DNA from: a bacterium
GTDB taxonomy: Bacteria; Patescibacteriota; Minisyncoccia; Phycocordibacterales; UBA2100
Length of the DNA stretch: 5,698 nucleotides
Reading direction: 5' to 3'
Assembly: GCA_030698935.1 (NCBI GenBank)
Contig: JAUYLR010000051.1
Coordinates: 1 to 5,698, forward strand
Positions 1-5,183 of this stretch are shown here, in pieces. Within the stretch, counting starts at the first letter, position 1. The number at the start of each line of letters is the position of its first letter. The notes below the pieces were generated by a model that saw nothing but the letters and a program-made list of their open reading frames with translations, was not told where the DNA came from and made no database searches. A program made the position numbers and the translations under genes.

Positions 1-452
1 TTAGAACCATCCAGTGGCGGAATGGGGATAAGGTTGAAAAGAAAGAGCATGATGTTGACTACGACGATGAGAAATACGATGTCGCTCTGTCCAGAGGGAA
101 GAACTCCCGAACGAATGAGGGCTCCGCATAATAGCGCAATCGCGAGATTGGAAGCAGGCCCTGCACCCGCGACAATCGCTTCGCTCCAGCGGCCCGGCCG
201 GAGATTATATGGATTGTACGGAACTGGCTTTGCCCAGCCGAAAAGCAGCGGGGAATTGGTGAGGGTAAGGATAATCGGCAAAATGATTGAACCGAACATA
301 TCCAAATGCACAATCGGATTCAGGGTGAGCCGCCCCATGAGCCGCGCCGTCGGGTCGCCTAATTTATTTGCGGCAACGCCGTGCATCAGCTCATGGATAA
401 CGGCCGAGAACATTATGATGGCGACCAAGAATACGGCGTCAATAATTTCCAT
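1..452 (-). CDS. Site-2 protease family (M50) intramembrane zinc metalloprotease, C-terminus cut by window edge
   Basis: Reading from the ATG at 452, 150 codons stay open to the left edge. The product is a membrane-embedded zinc protease of the short bacterial S2P type, which cleaves transmembrane segments of substrate proteins; the substrate cannot be inferred. The zinc motif HELMH (HExxH) is at residues 20-24 inside the first hydrophobic helix. GWAKPVPYNP at 72-81 is the conserved loop of this subfamily. The second metal motif, NLIPIPPLDG, is at 140-149 with Asp148 as expected third ligand. Hydrophobic stretches lie near 5-25, 53-66, 92-113 and 124-143. Full-length relatives are usually about 200 residues, so a C-terminal helix is probably missing. 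A weak promoter-like TTGATA lies at 486-481 on the minus strand and no convincing Shine-Dalgarno is seen. It is divergent from rpmB. Family assignment is strong. Confidence 0.9.
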   Translation of the reverse strand, partial: MEIIDAVFLVAIIMFSAVIHELMHGVAANKLGDPTARLMGRLTLNPIVHLDMFGSIILPIILTLTNSPLLFGWAKPVPYNPYNLRPGRWSEAIVAGAGPASNLAIALLCGALIRSGVLPSGQSDIVFLIVVVNIMLFLFNLIPIPPLDGS

Positions 453-491
453 AGTGCGTTTTATGTTATCACATCCGCCCTATCAATTCCT

Positions 492-521
492 TATTTGCTT
501 ATTCGCGCGAATAAGCAAATA
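492..521. repeat. Perfect 30-bp palindrome with no loop, between divergent genes
   Basis: Bases 492-506 are the exact reverse complement of 507-521, centred on CGCGCG, with AT-rich outer arms. It lies 40 bp upstream of the M50 start codon and about 30 bp upstream of the rpmB -35 box. No T-run follows on either strand, so it is not a classical intrinsic terminator. The position would suit a dimer-binding operator, a cruciform or a small palindromic repeat. No known operator consensus is recognised in it. Confidence 0.85.
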
Positions 522-552
522 GCTGCAATAAAGAAGCAGCGCGGCTCTTTTT

Positions 553-581
553 TTGACTTTTAGCGATGTCCACGATAGTAT
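553..581 (+). promoter_or_regulatory. Promoter of rpmB (TTGACT, 17 bp, TAGTAT)
   Basis: The -35 box TTGACT (553-558, 5 of 6 to consensus) and the -10 box TAGTAT (576-581, 4 of 6) are separated by exactly 17 bp. A T-run at 548-554 just upstream could help polymerase binding. The expected start of transcription is about A588, four bases before the rpmB ATG. The boxes and spacing are read directly; promoter activity is inferred. Confidence 0.6.
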
Positions 582-591
582 GCGCCGACAT

Positions 592-834
592 ATGGGACGC
601 GTATGCGATATCACGGGCAAGACTTCCCTCGTCGGCGGCGGGTATTCTAACCGTGTCCGTGCGACCAAATTCAACCCGACGGGCAAGCGCCGCCGTCACG
701 TCAACCTCCAGAAGAAGACTCTTTTCATCCCCGAACTCGGAAAAAGAATGACAATTATGGTTTCCGCAAAAGGCCTGAAAACAATGAAGAAACGGGGTGC
801 GCATTTGACTCTCAAGAAAGCCGAACTCATCTAG
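592..834 (+). CDS. rpmB: Large ribosomal subunit protein bL28
   Basis: The 80-residue product matches the L28 pattern: MGRVCDITGK at the N-terminus, a basic middle with GKRRRHVNLQKK (44-55), then VSAKGLKTMKKRG, the conserved region that ends the fold in this family. It is a structural protein of the 50S subunit. Only one cysteine is present, so the zinc-binding CxxC form is absent. The ATG at 592 is chosen because it gives the canonical N-terminus. An upstream in-frame ATG at 580 and a TTG at 553 lie inside the promoter and would add unfamiliar residues. No Shine-Dalgarno precedes 592, and the predicted transcript starts about four bases upstream, suggesting nearly leaderless translation. The gene appears monocistronic, with its own promoter and a hairpin just after the stop. 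Confidence 0.93.
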   Translation: MGRVCDITGKTSLVGGGYSNRVRATKFNPTGKRRRHVNLQKKTLFIPELGKRMTIMVSAKGLKTMKKRGAHLTLKKAELI

Positions 835-835
835 C

Positions 836-862
836 AAAGGCGTCACCGAGGTGACGCCTTTT
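836..862. terminator. Bidirectional intrinsic terminator between rpmB and the convergent membrane-protein gene
   Basis: The arms AAAGGCGTCAC (836-846) and GTGACGCCTTT (851-861) form an 11-bp perfect stem closed by the tetraloop CGAG. The right arm ends in TTTT on the plus strand, and the left arm gives a short T-run on the minus strand. It starts two bases after the rpmB stop and overlaps the stop codon of the convergent gene at 861-863, so it can serve both. Confidence 0.8.
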
Positions 863-1217
863 AATCTTTTTCCAAGTCAGAGCGACGCATCAACCTGGAA
901 AAACAGATGTAATACTCGACGGCAACAATCGCGCTTGCTATCGATAGTAGAGCATCGCCGAATACAAGAAAGGCGATGCTCAAAAGAACGGCAATTTGAA
1001 TTCCAGCCGCAATGAACACCGAGCCAAGAAGACTAAGCCCAGAGAATTTCCGCAACATTATGGTAACAAGTGCCAAGGCTATAGTAGAACCGAGAACAAG
1101 CCCGAATCTATTAGTCTGGTACACTGTTGCCTCCCAAGATGCGGCTATCATCAAGACATACAGAGCAACGTAGGAAATCTTCAGCGACTCAAAGAGTCGC
1201 CCAACATACACAAGCAT
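861..1217 (-). CDS. Small hydrophobic membrane protein of unknown function
   Basis: The 118-residue product from ATG 1217 is not recognised. It is mostly hydrophobic, with four likely transmembrane segments: about residues 14-28, 38-56, 63-83 and 86-104. It ends in a charged tail (RLMRRSDLEKD). The basic tail and short loops suggest an inner-membrane protein; no catalytic motif is visible. The reading frame stays open upstream to a TTG at 1274, but ATG 1217 is preferred. It has a Shine-Dalgarno GGGAG (1228-1224) six bases upstream, and a strong promoter lies between 1246 and 1274, so the TTG would fall inside the -35 box. The gene is convergent with rpmB and downstream of the MBL gene on the same strand, separated by a palindrome. 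The function remains open. Confidence 0.65.
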   Translation of the reverse strand: MLVYVGRLFESLKISYVALYVLMIAASWEATVYQTNRFGLVLGSTIALALVTIMLRKFSGLSLLGSVFIAAGIQIAVLLSIAFLVFGDALLSIASAIVAVEYYICFSRLMRRSDLEKD

Positions 1218-1245
1218 GGGAAACTCCCGATTATTGACAGCCAAA

Positions 1246-1274
1246 GTTATAGCAAATCTGTCCCCTTTCCACAA
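1246..1274 (-). promoter_or_regulatory. Extended -10 promoter of the small membrane protein
   Basis: On the minus strand, TTGTGG (1274-1269) is followed by exactly 17 bp and then TATAAC (1251-1246), preceded by TGC (1254-1252), which is the extended -10 element. The predicted start is near 1239, leaving a leader of about 21 bases that contains the GGGAG ribosome binding site. This supports the ATG at 1217. Confidence 0.6.
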
Positions 1275-1290
1275 TCACTGCCATTTTCTT

Positions 1291-1328
1291 TGTTCCTTAT
1301 TTCATCCGGCCGGATGAAATAAGGAACA
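1291..1328. repeat. Perfect 38-bp palindrome with no loop
   Basis: Bases 1291-1309 are the exact reverse complement of 1310-1328, centred on CCGGCCGG. The element starts eight bases after the stop codon of the MBL gene and ends before the promoter of the membrane-protein gene. In the minus direction it is followed by an A-rich stretch rather than T's, so it is a poor Rho-independent terminator. As RNA it would fold into a very stable hairpin of about 17 bp that could protect the 3' end of the upstream transcript. Confidence 0.85.
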
Positions 1329-1336
1329 CTGCTTTT

Positions 1337-2191
1337 TCATAATTTCTTGACAGTTTGACCATCCGACACGAACGTAATCGTGCCGTCTTTGCAGGTATCT
1401 CCCGTCGGGATTCCGAAGCGCTCAAAGAGCGCGACAACTTCCGATGCAGGATGCCCGTACTTGTTGTCGCATCCTCGCGAGAAGACTCCGTACGCGGGAT
1501 TCACAAACCCGACGAAGAGTTCCGAGGACGAATTCTTGGAGCCGTGGTGCCCCGCCTTTAGGACATCCGAATGCAAATCTGCGCCATCCAATCGCACAAG
1601 ATAATTTTCAATCTCCTTCGGAGCATCGCACGAGAGCATGAATGATGTTTTTCCATAAACGAGGCGGGCAACAACACATCCCGTATTCGTTTCCACATAC
1701 TTCACGCTTCTGTCGGGAAAAAGAACTTCAATGTATGCACCTCCGCCTAAATCTATGATTTGCCCACGGCGCGCGATAACTTGCCGAGCTTCTTCCCGTG
1801 CCATTCCCGCCACCAGTGCTTTCGCAGTCGCCGTGTCCCCTTCCACACCGGAGTGAACAATCGTTCCGATTTTGTATCGCGGGAGCACATCCACCAAACC
1901 GCCGATGTGGTCGGCATCAGGGTGCGTCGGGATGACGACATCAATTGTGCGGTCGTACCACGGAATCACCTTGGAAAGCTCGCGCAAAACTATTCCGCTA
2001 GCTCCACCGTCTATGAGCGCCTGCCTGCCGCTGGGTGCCTCTATAAATATTGAATCTCCCTGTCCGATATTGAGGAAGGAAACTGTGAGGAGACCGTTGC
2101 GAGATTCTTGAATAACCGCGTACCAGATGCAGAGGTTGAAGAAAAGAAGCGCGAAGAGGGCATACAGGGTGATTTTGGCGCTCTTTCGCAT
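1337..2191 (-). CDS. ComEC-type metallo-beta-lactamase domain protein, membrane anchored
   Basis: The 284-residue product begins with one hydrophobic helix (about 8-27), after which the MBL domain should lie outside the membrane. The domain opens with SFLNIGQGDSIFIEAP (38-53), the hallmark start of the ComEC C-terminal domain. It carries THPDADHIGG (89-98), a DAP metal Asp at 189, GHHGS (214-218) and YGHP (245-248). In ComEC this domain is thought to degrade the non-transported DNA strand during uptake. Here it is a separate gene, 1.35 kb beyond the membrane part but on the same strand and in the same domain order. The single helix matches the last helix that precedes this domain in one-piece ComEC. 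The ATG at 2191 gives a good signal-anchor. Another MBL hydrolase role is possible but less likely. Confidence 0.88.
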   Translation of the reverse strand: MRKSAKITLYALFALLFFNLCIWYAVIQESRNGLLTVSFLNIGQGDSIFIEAPSGRQALIDGGASGIVLRELSKVIPWYDRTIDVVIPTHPDADHIGGLVDVLPRYKIGTIVHSGVEGDTATAKALVAGMAREEARQVIARRGQIIDLGGGAYIEVLFPDRSVKYVETNTGCVVARLVYGKTSFMLSCDAPKEIENYLVRLDGADLHSDVLKAGHHGSKNSSSELFVGFVNPAYGVFSRGCDNKYGHPASEVVALFERFGIPTGDTCKDGTITFVSDGQTVKKL

Positions 2192-2197
2192 CGCGTC

Positions 2198-2229
2198 ATT
2201 CTACCTTCATTAATGTGCATGCTATAATA
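2198..2229 (-). promoter_or_regulatory. Possible promoter region of the MBL gene
   Basis: Two -10-like boxes are present on the minus strand. TATTAT (2229-2224) would give a leader of about 25 bases; TAGAAT (2203-2198) would give a leaderless transcript starting at the ATG. No clear -35 box is seen for either. The nearest Shine-Dalgarno-like GAAGG (2208-2204) is 12 bases from the ATG, too far to be convincing. The first box overlaps the sod -10 on the other strand, so the two promoters may compete. Confidence 0.35.
2220..2228 (+). promoter_or_regulatory. Extended -10 promoter of the superoxide dismutase gene
   Basis: The TGC at 2220-2222 directly precedes a perfect TATAAT (2223-2228). No good -35 lies 17 bp upstream, as is usual for extended -10 promoters. 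Transcription should start near 2235, leaving about 20 bases of leader with a weak purine-rich AAGAGAAA before the ATG at 2255. Confidence 0.6.
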
Positions 2230-2254
2230 GCCGCGATAATAGAAAAGAGAAACT

Positions 2255-2857
2255 ATGCAAATCTACAGTACGTACGAAGCGAAGAAGTTCAACCTGCCAA
2301 AGCTTGAGGGCATTTCGCAAAAATCAATTGAGGAACATCTCGGCCTTTATGCGGGGTACGTGAAGAATTTCAATGCGATTTCCGGCGCAATAGAGGATCT
2401 AAGCAAGGATTCAGAGAAAAATGCGCATGCGATTTCAGAGCTTATGCGCCGCCGCTCGTTTGAATTTGGCGGAATGCGCCTGCACGAACGTTACTTCGCG
2501 CAGTGGGAAGGTGCTCCGGCTGCGCTCAACGCAAACGGCCCGCTCGCGCGTGCGCTCGCGAAAGATTGCGGAAGTGTTGAGACAGCGCTCACTGTCGTTA
2601 GACAAACTGGCATGATGCGCGGTCCCGGATGGTCAATTCTCTACTTTGACCGAGAGGCCAATGCATTTCTCGTAGGATTCACCGGCGAACAGCATCAAGG
2701 GCATTTTGTAACACTTCCGATTATTTTGGCGCTTGATGTGTGGGAGCACGCGTTCATTCTTGATTACGGCGCGGCGGGTAAAGGGAAATATATTGATGCA
2801 TTCTTCAAGAATCTAAATTGGGAGGTGATGGAAAAGCGGTTTGCGGAAGTTCAATAA
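2255..2857 (+). CDS. Superoxide dismutase, Fe/Mn family
   Basis: The 200-residue protein has normal length for this cytosolic enzyme, which converts superoxide to oxygen and hydrogen peroxide. The C-terminal signature LDVWEHAFILDY (160-171) supplies ligands Asp161 and His165; His77 in RLHERYF and His28 in EEHLGLYAGYVKN complete the expected set of four. Tyr35 corresponds to the active-site Tyr34 of E. coli SodA, and GPGWSILYFD (123-132) is the usual segment before the metal site. The first helix appears one residue shorter than E. coli SodA/SodB and lacks the HH pair before the tyrosine. GEQHQG at 144-149 stands where the outer-sphere Gln/His region lies, so metal choice cannot be called. The gene looks monocistronic with its own promoter and is flanked by the two halves of ComEC. 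Confidence 0.92.
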   Translation: MQIYSTYEAKKFNLPKLEGISQKSIEEHLGLYAGYVKNFNAISGAIEDLSKDSEKNAHAISELMRRRSFEFGGMRLHERYFAQWEGAPAALNANGPLARALAKDCGSVETALTVVRQTGMMRGPGWSILYFDREANAFLVGFTGEQHQGHFVTLPIILALDVWEHAFILDYGAAGKGKYIDAFFKNLNWEVMEKRFAEVQ

Positions 2858-2860
2858 TTC

Positions 2861-2900
2861 TTCTGCGTACTTCTGCGTTTGTTCTGCGTGTTCTGCGGGC
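2861..2900 (+). repeat. Four direct repeats of TTCTGCG at about 10-bp spacing
   Basis: TTCTGCG starts at 2861, 2871, 2882 and 2891, so the intervals are 10, 11 and 9 bases; the first three copies extend to TTCTGCGT. The array starts four bases after the sod stop codon and ends just before a -35 box at 2903. One helical turn between copies would place them on the same DNA face, as in an activator array, but a degenerate simple repeat is equally possible. Confidence 0.65.
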
Positions 2901-2902
2901 AC

Positions 2903-2931
2903 TTGCCATTGACTCTCTGGTTTGTCATAGT
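2903..2931 (+). promoter_or_regulatory. Promoter of the orphan gene at 2995
   Basis: TTGCCA (2903-2908, 5 of 6 to consensus) is followed by 17 bp and CATAGT (2926-2931, 4 of 6), with TGT (2923-2925) supplying an extended -10. The predicted start near 2938 gives a leader of about 57 bases, longer than for other genes here. Confidence 0.5.
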
Positions 2932-2994
2932 GCCAGCAGGCCATAACACCGGTCTTGTTTGATCTTCATTTTTCCAACTTGAAAGGATTTTCCG

Positions 2995-3513
2995 ATGAAA
3001 CCCGAAATGCCGAATAGTGACGGCTGGACTTCGATTGGTTCGGATCCGGAGCTGCGGGCAGGGATCCACACCTGCGCCCTCTCCATTCTGGACACCAAGT
3101 GGATGAGCGTCGCCACCGTGCTTCATTACTGCAACGACCAGTTGCTGGAACTCAAAGAGCAACTGGGTCAGGAAACACTGGAGGAGATTGCTGGAGCGCT
3201 ACGCATCATTAGCGCTGACTTTCATGGGAGAGGTGATGCTATCTCGAAAGATGTTTCCGTGACCTTGCAGGAAACAGCCATCACATTCTGGAACAAGTAC
3301 AGTGACGGCGAGGATGCATCCTGGGTGAAAATCGGCGGTCAACGTTTCAAGAACGAGCATGTGTCGCTGCGTGATCCGTATTTCAAGGGCACGCCACACT
3401 CGAAAATAAGTGCTGCGGACATGTCTGAACGTGCAACTACGCAGGTCGCACCGCCGGAGTCTGCACTGCGAGATGCGCTTACGTGCGGCATCCCGCCACT
3501 CTGCCCAATGTAA
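2995..3513 (+). CDS. Unrecognised soluble protein, possibly horizontally acquired
   Basis: The 172-residue product is not recognised and no function is proposed. No membrane segment or signal peptide is visible. The middle (about 43-100) is rich in Leu, Glu and Lys, as in LLELKEQLGQETLEEIAGAL, and is probably helical. The C-terminal third is rich in Pro, Ser and Thr and looks less ordered. Start choice is well supported: a clear AAAGGA (2982-2987) sits seven bases before the ATG, the best Shine-Dalgarno in the window. Codon use differs from the surrounding genes, with many CTG leucines and G/C third positions. It has its own promoter and a T-run terminator, so it looks like a self-contained unit between sod and convergent comEC. 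These signs suggest transfer from another lineage, but this is inference. Confidence 0.6.
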   Translation: MKPEMPNSDGWTSIGSDPELRAGIHTCALSILDTKWMSVATVLHYCNDQLLELKEQLGQETLEEIAGALRIISADFHGRGDAISKDVSVTLQETAITFWNKYSDGEDASWVKIGGQRFKNEHVSLRDPYFKGTPHSKISAADMSERATTQVAPPESALRDALTCGIPPLCPM

Positions 3514-3540
3514 GTGGAGAACACGGGGCGGCCAAGCTAC

Positions 3541-5124
3541 TCAAACGGCGGGAAATTCTACTCTTCCCGCTCGTTTTTTTATAAACACAAGGCAACCGAA
3601 CATCACCGCATACGCTCCAAACATCCACCATGCGCTGAAGGCGGTTATTCCAAGAGATGCAAACGGGAGCGATGAGAAGAATTTTGCAACATCAATAATG
3701 TAGGTAAGAAGCAGGTACGCGGGAAACGCTATGACGGGCGCAACCGGCTCTGCAATCAGACCGGCAAGGGATGCAATAGTAGAAGCCGCCATTGCCGGAG
3801 GAATTGCAATGAGCGCCAGCAAATTCGCCGGAAGAGAAAACAGCGGGAGCTGGCCGTTTTGATACAGAAGCAAAGGAAGAACAGCGAGCTGTGTGCCGAG
3901 GGTGGATGCGGCGATTTCGCGCAGGGCGAATTTTCCGGTAATCCACTGCAAACGCGCGGAGAAAACCGGCGTAAACCAAATGAGCCCGAATGTTGCGAGA
4001 ACCGACAACTGAAAACCGATGTCAAATGAGAGCAAAAACGGATTCCAAAGGACCATGCCAAAGGCAACGATGGAAAGCACGCGCGAAGCGAAATACAAAC
4101 GGCCGGTCGCGCGCCCTACAACGCCGATGACGGCCATCACAGCGGCGCGCACCGAGGAAGATGCGCCTCCGGTCATAAGGGCGAAAGATACAGCGATAAA
4201 CGCAGTGAGAAATAATTTGAACAATCGCGGCGCGCGGGAGAACACCTTGAGCGCGCCGTTAATGACGAGCATGATGTTGTAGCCGGAAAGAACAACAACA
4301 TGAATAAGGCCGACGGTAATGAAAATGCCCGTCAAATCTTTTCCGAGCCCGCGCTTTGCTCCCACGGTAAGCCCGCCTCCGAGCCCCGCTTGCGGCTCGC
4401 CGAGCGAATTTCCCAGACCTTCCAGAAATTTCTGCTTAATCCAAATCGCGGATTTTTTAACCATGTTTCCGCCTCCGCTTGAGAGAAGCTCAACATCCGC
4501 AAACGCGAGTTCGTAGCCGATGCCGTCTTTGGCTAGATATTCGGGATAATTGAATTTCCTCCCTTCTCCGGTTTCAAAACTTTCCGGAATCCGCAACAAT
4601 CCGGAAGCTCGCACGCGGTCGCCATATTTTACGGATGTGTCTCGCGGAGCGACGACGAGAATACCGGCGCTGATTGGAATTGTGGTACTCGCCCCGTTAG
4701 AGAACGCCTCGCTTTTGGGCGTTGCTTCAGCCCCTACGTCACGTAGGGGCTTTTCTCTAACGGGGCGAGCTACTACAAGAGTGTCCGCGTGTAACGAAAT
4801 ACGAATGTTGCTCTCGCGCACATCGGGCTCCTCGGAAACCACTCCCTCAACAATAATTTCTTTGTTTAATCGGGAAGTGAGTTCCGGGTCGCCCACAAGC
4901 ACGGCGCTGTTCATGCGGAGAATACCTCCCGCACATGCGAGAAGCGCAACTGCAATCACAATCAGAGATTTCCTTTTTGATTCATCTATATATGCGAAAA
5001 TAAGTGAGGCAAACGCAAGAAGCGCCGCAAATCCCACAGCGGCAAGACCGAGCGGGAAAAACGAACGCGCAAAAACTCCTGCAAGAAATCCGGAGATAAC
5101 CGCAAAGAGAATCTGTTCTTTCAT
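3541..5124 (-). CDS. comEC: ComEC/Rec2 DNA uptake channel, membrane domains only (no MBL domain)
   Basis: The 527-residue protein forms the inner-membrane pore through which single-stranded DNA enters during natural transformation. N-terminal helices (about 5-48 and 53-70) lead into a DUF4131 OB-fold region (about 75-215). The Competence domain follows, with HVVVLSGYNI (275-284), SSSVRAAVMAVIG (322-334), FDIGFQLSVLATFGLIW (367-383) and LGTQLAVLPLLLYQNGQLPL (409-428), all in family order. One-piece ComEC is usually 700-800 residues; the missing C-terminal MBL domain is encoded separately at 1337-2191. Residues 119-146 are encoded by a nested palindrome and look like an insert in a loop of the OB-fold. 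The last 13 codons overlap a plus-strand terminator. The gene lies 57 bp after rnhA and is probably co-transcribed. ATG 5124 has only a weak AAAGAA upstream, beside the palindrome GAATCGATTC (5131-5140). Confidence 0.9.
   Translation of the reverse strand: MKEQILFAVISGFLAGVFARSFFPLGLAAVGFAALLAFASLIFAYIDESKRKSLIVIAVALLACAGGILRMNSAVLVGDPELTSRLNKEIIVEGVVSEEPDVRESNIRISLHADTLVVARPVREKPLRDVGAEATPKSEAFSNGASTTIPISAGILVVAPRDTSVKYGDRVRASGLLRIPESFETGEGRKFNYPEYLAKDGIGYELAFADVELLSSGGGNMVKKSAIWIKQKFLEGLGNSLGEPQAGLGGGLTVGAKRGLGKDLTGIFITVGLIHVVVLSGYNIMLVINGALKVFSRAPRLFKLFLTAFIAVSFALMTGGASSSVRAAVMAVIGVVGRATGRLYFASRVLSIVAFGMVLWNPFLLSFDIGFQLSVLATFGLIWFTPVFSARLQWITGKFALREIAASTLGTQLAVLPLLLYQNGQLPLFSLPANLLALIAIPPAMAASTIASLAGLIAEPVAPVIAFPAYLLLTYIIDVAKFFSSLPFASLGITAFSAWWMFGAYAVMFGCLVFIKKRAGRVEFPAV
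3546..3580 (+). terminator. Intrinsic terminator of the orphan gene, inside the 3' end of comEC
   Basis: GCGGGAA (3548-3554) pairs with TTCCCGC (3564-3570), extendable by outer pairs with one bulge, and is followed by seven T's (3574-3580). The orientation fits termination of the plus-strand gene ending at 3513. The same bases encode the last residues of comEC on the other strand. Confidence 0.65.
4682..4776. repeat. Nested palindromic element inside the comEC reading frame
   Basis: The outer arms 4688-4704 and 4753-4769 are perfectly complementary over 17 bp, and flanking bases extend the pairing imperfectly to 4682 and 4776. Inside are two further stems: 4703-4708 with 4718-4723 (6 bp; its two outermost bases are shared with the outer arm), and 4729-4739 with 4741-4751 (11 bp around one central base). 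The whole would fold as a three-way junction. On the minus strand it encodes comEC residues about 117-148 without a stop or frame loss, including REKPLRDVGAEATPKSEA. The flanks LHADTLVV and ISAGILVVAP would join well without it. Confidence 0.75.
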
Positions 5125-5146
5125 TTCTTTGAATCGATTCCCGTAA

Positions 5147-5183
5147 AGACCTACCCACGAGGTGAAACCTCGTGGGTAGGTCT
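5147..5183 (-). terminator. 17-bp hairpin between rnhA and comEC
   Basis: Bases 5147-5163 pair perfectly with 5167-5183 around a three-base loop, starting at the rnhA stop codon. On the minus strand only three T's follow the stem, so it may be a weak or partial terminator, or a 3'-end stabiliser that lowers comEC expression relative to rnhA. The pairing is certain and the role is inferred. Confidence 0.6.

Noticed and set aside
492..521. parS or CIRCE operator
   Set aside because: The palindrome does not match TGTTTCACGTGAAACA or the CIRCE arms with a nine-base spacer.
22..522. 166-codon open frame on the plus strand
   Set aside because: It is antisense to the M50 protease with HExxH and PPLDG motifs, and it ends inside the palindrome with no family features.
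553..591. N-terminal extension of L28 from TTG 553 or ATG 580
   Set aside because: These bases are the -35 and -10 region and the extra residues are not part of L28 proteins.
499..846. 115-codon open frame on the minus strand
   Set aside because: It lies opposite rpmB and its ends run through the palindrome and the terminator hairpin.
996..1322. 108-codon open frame on the plus strand
   Set aside because: It is antisense to the membrane-protein gene and its promoter, with no recognisable features and no upstream signals.
1291..1328. Rho-independent terminator of the MBL gene
   Set aside because: The stem is strong, but the bases that follow on the minus strand are A-rich rather than a T-run.
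2861..2900. CRISPR-like array
   Set aside because: The repeat unit is only 7-8 bases with 2-4 base gaps, far too short for CRISPR repeats and spacers, and no cas gene is present.
1337..5124. A single comEC broken by frameshift
   Set aside because: Both parts have intact starts, stops and motifs and are separated by 1.35 kb containing two intact genes, so they are separate genes rather than a pseudogene.
4550..5146. 198-codon open frame on the plus strand
   Set aside because: It is antisense to comEC, whose motifs fix the coding strand; the product is Ser/Arg/Thr-rich without any domain pattern.
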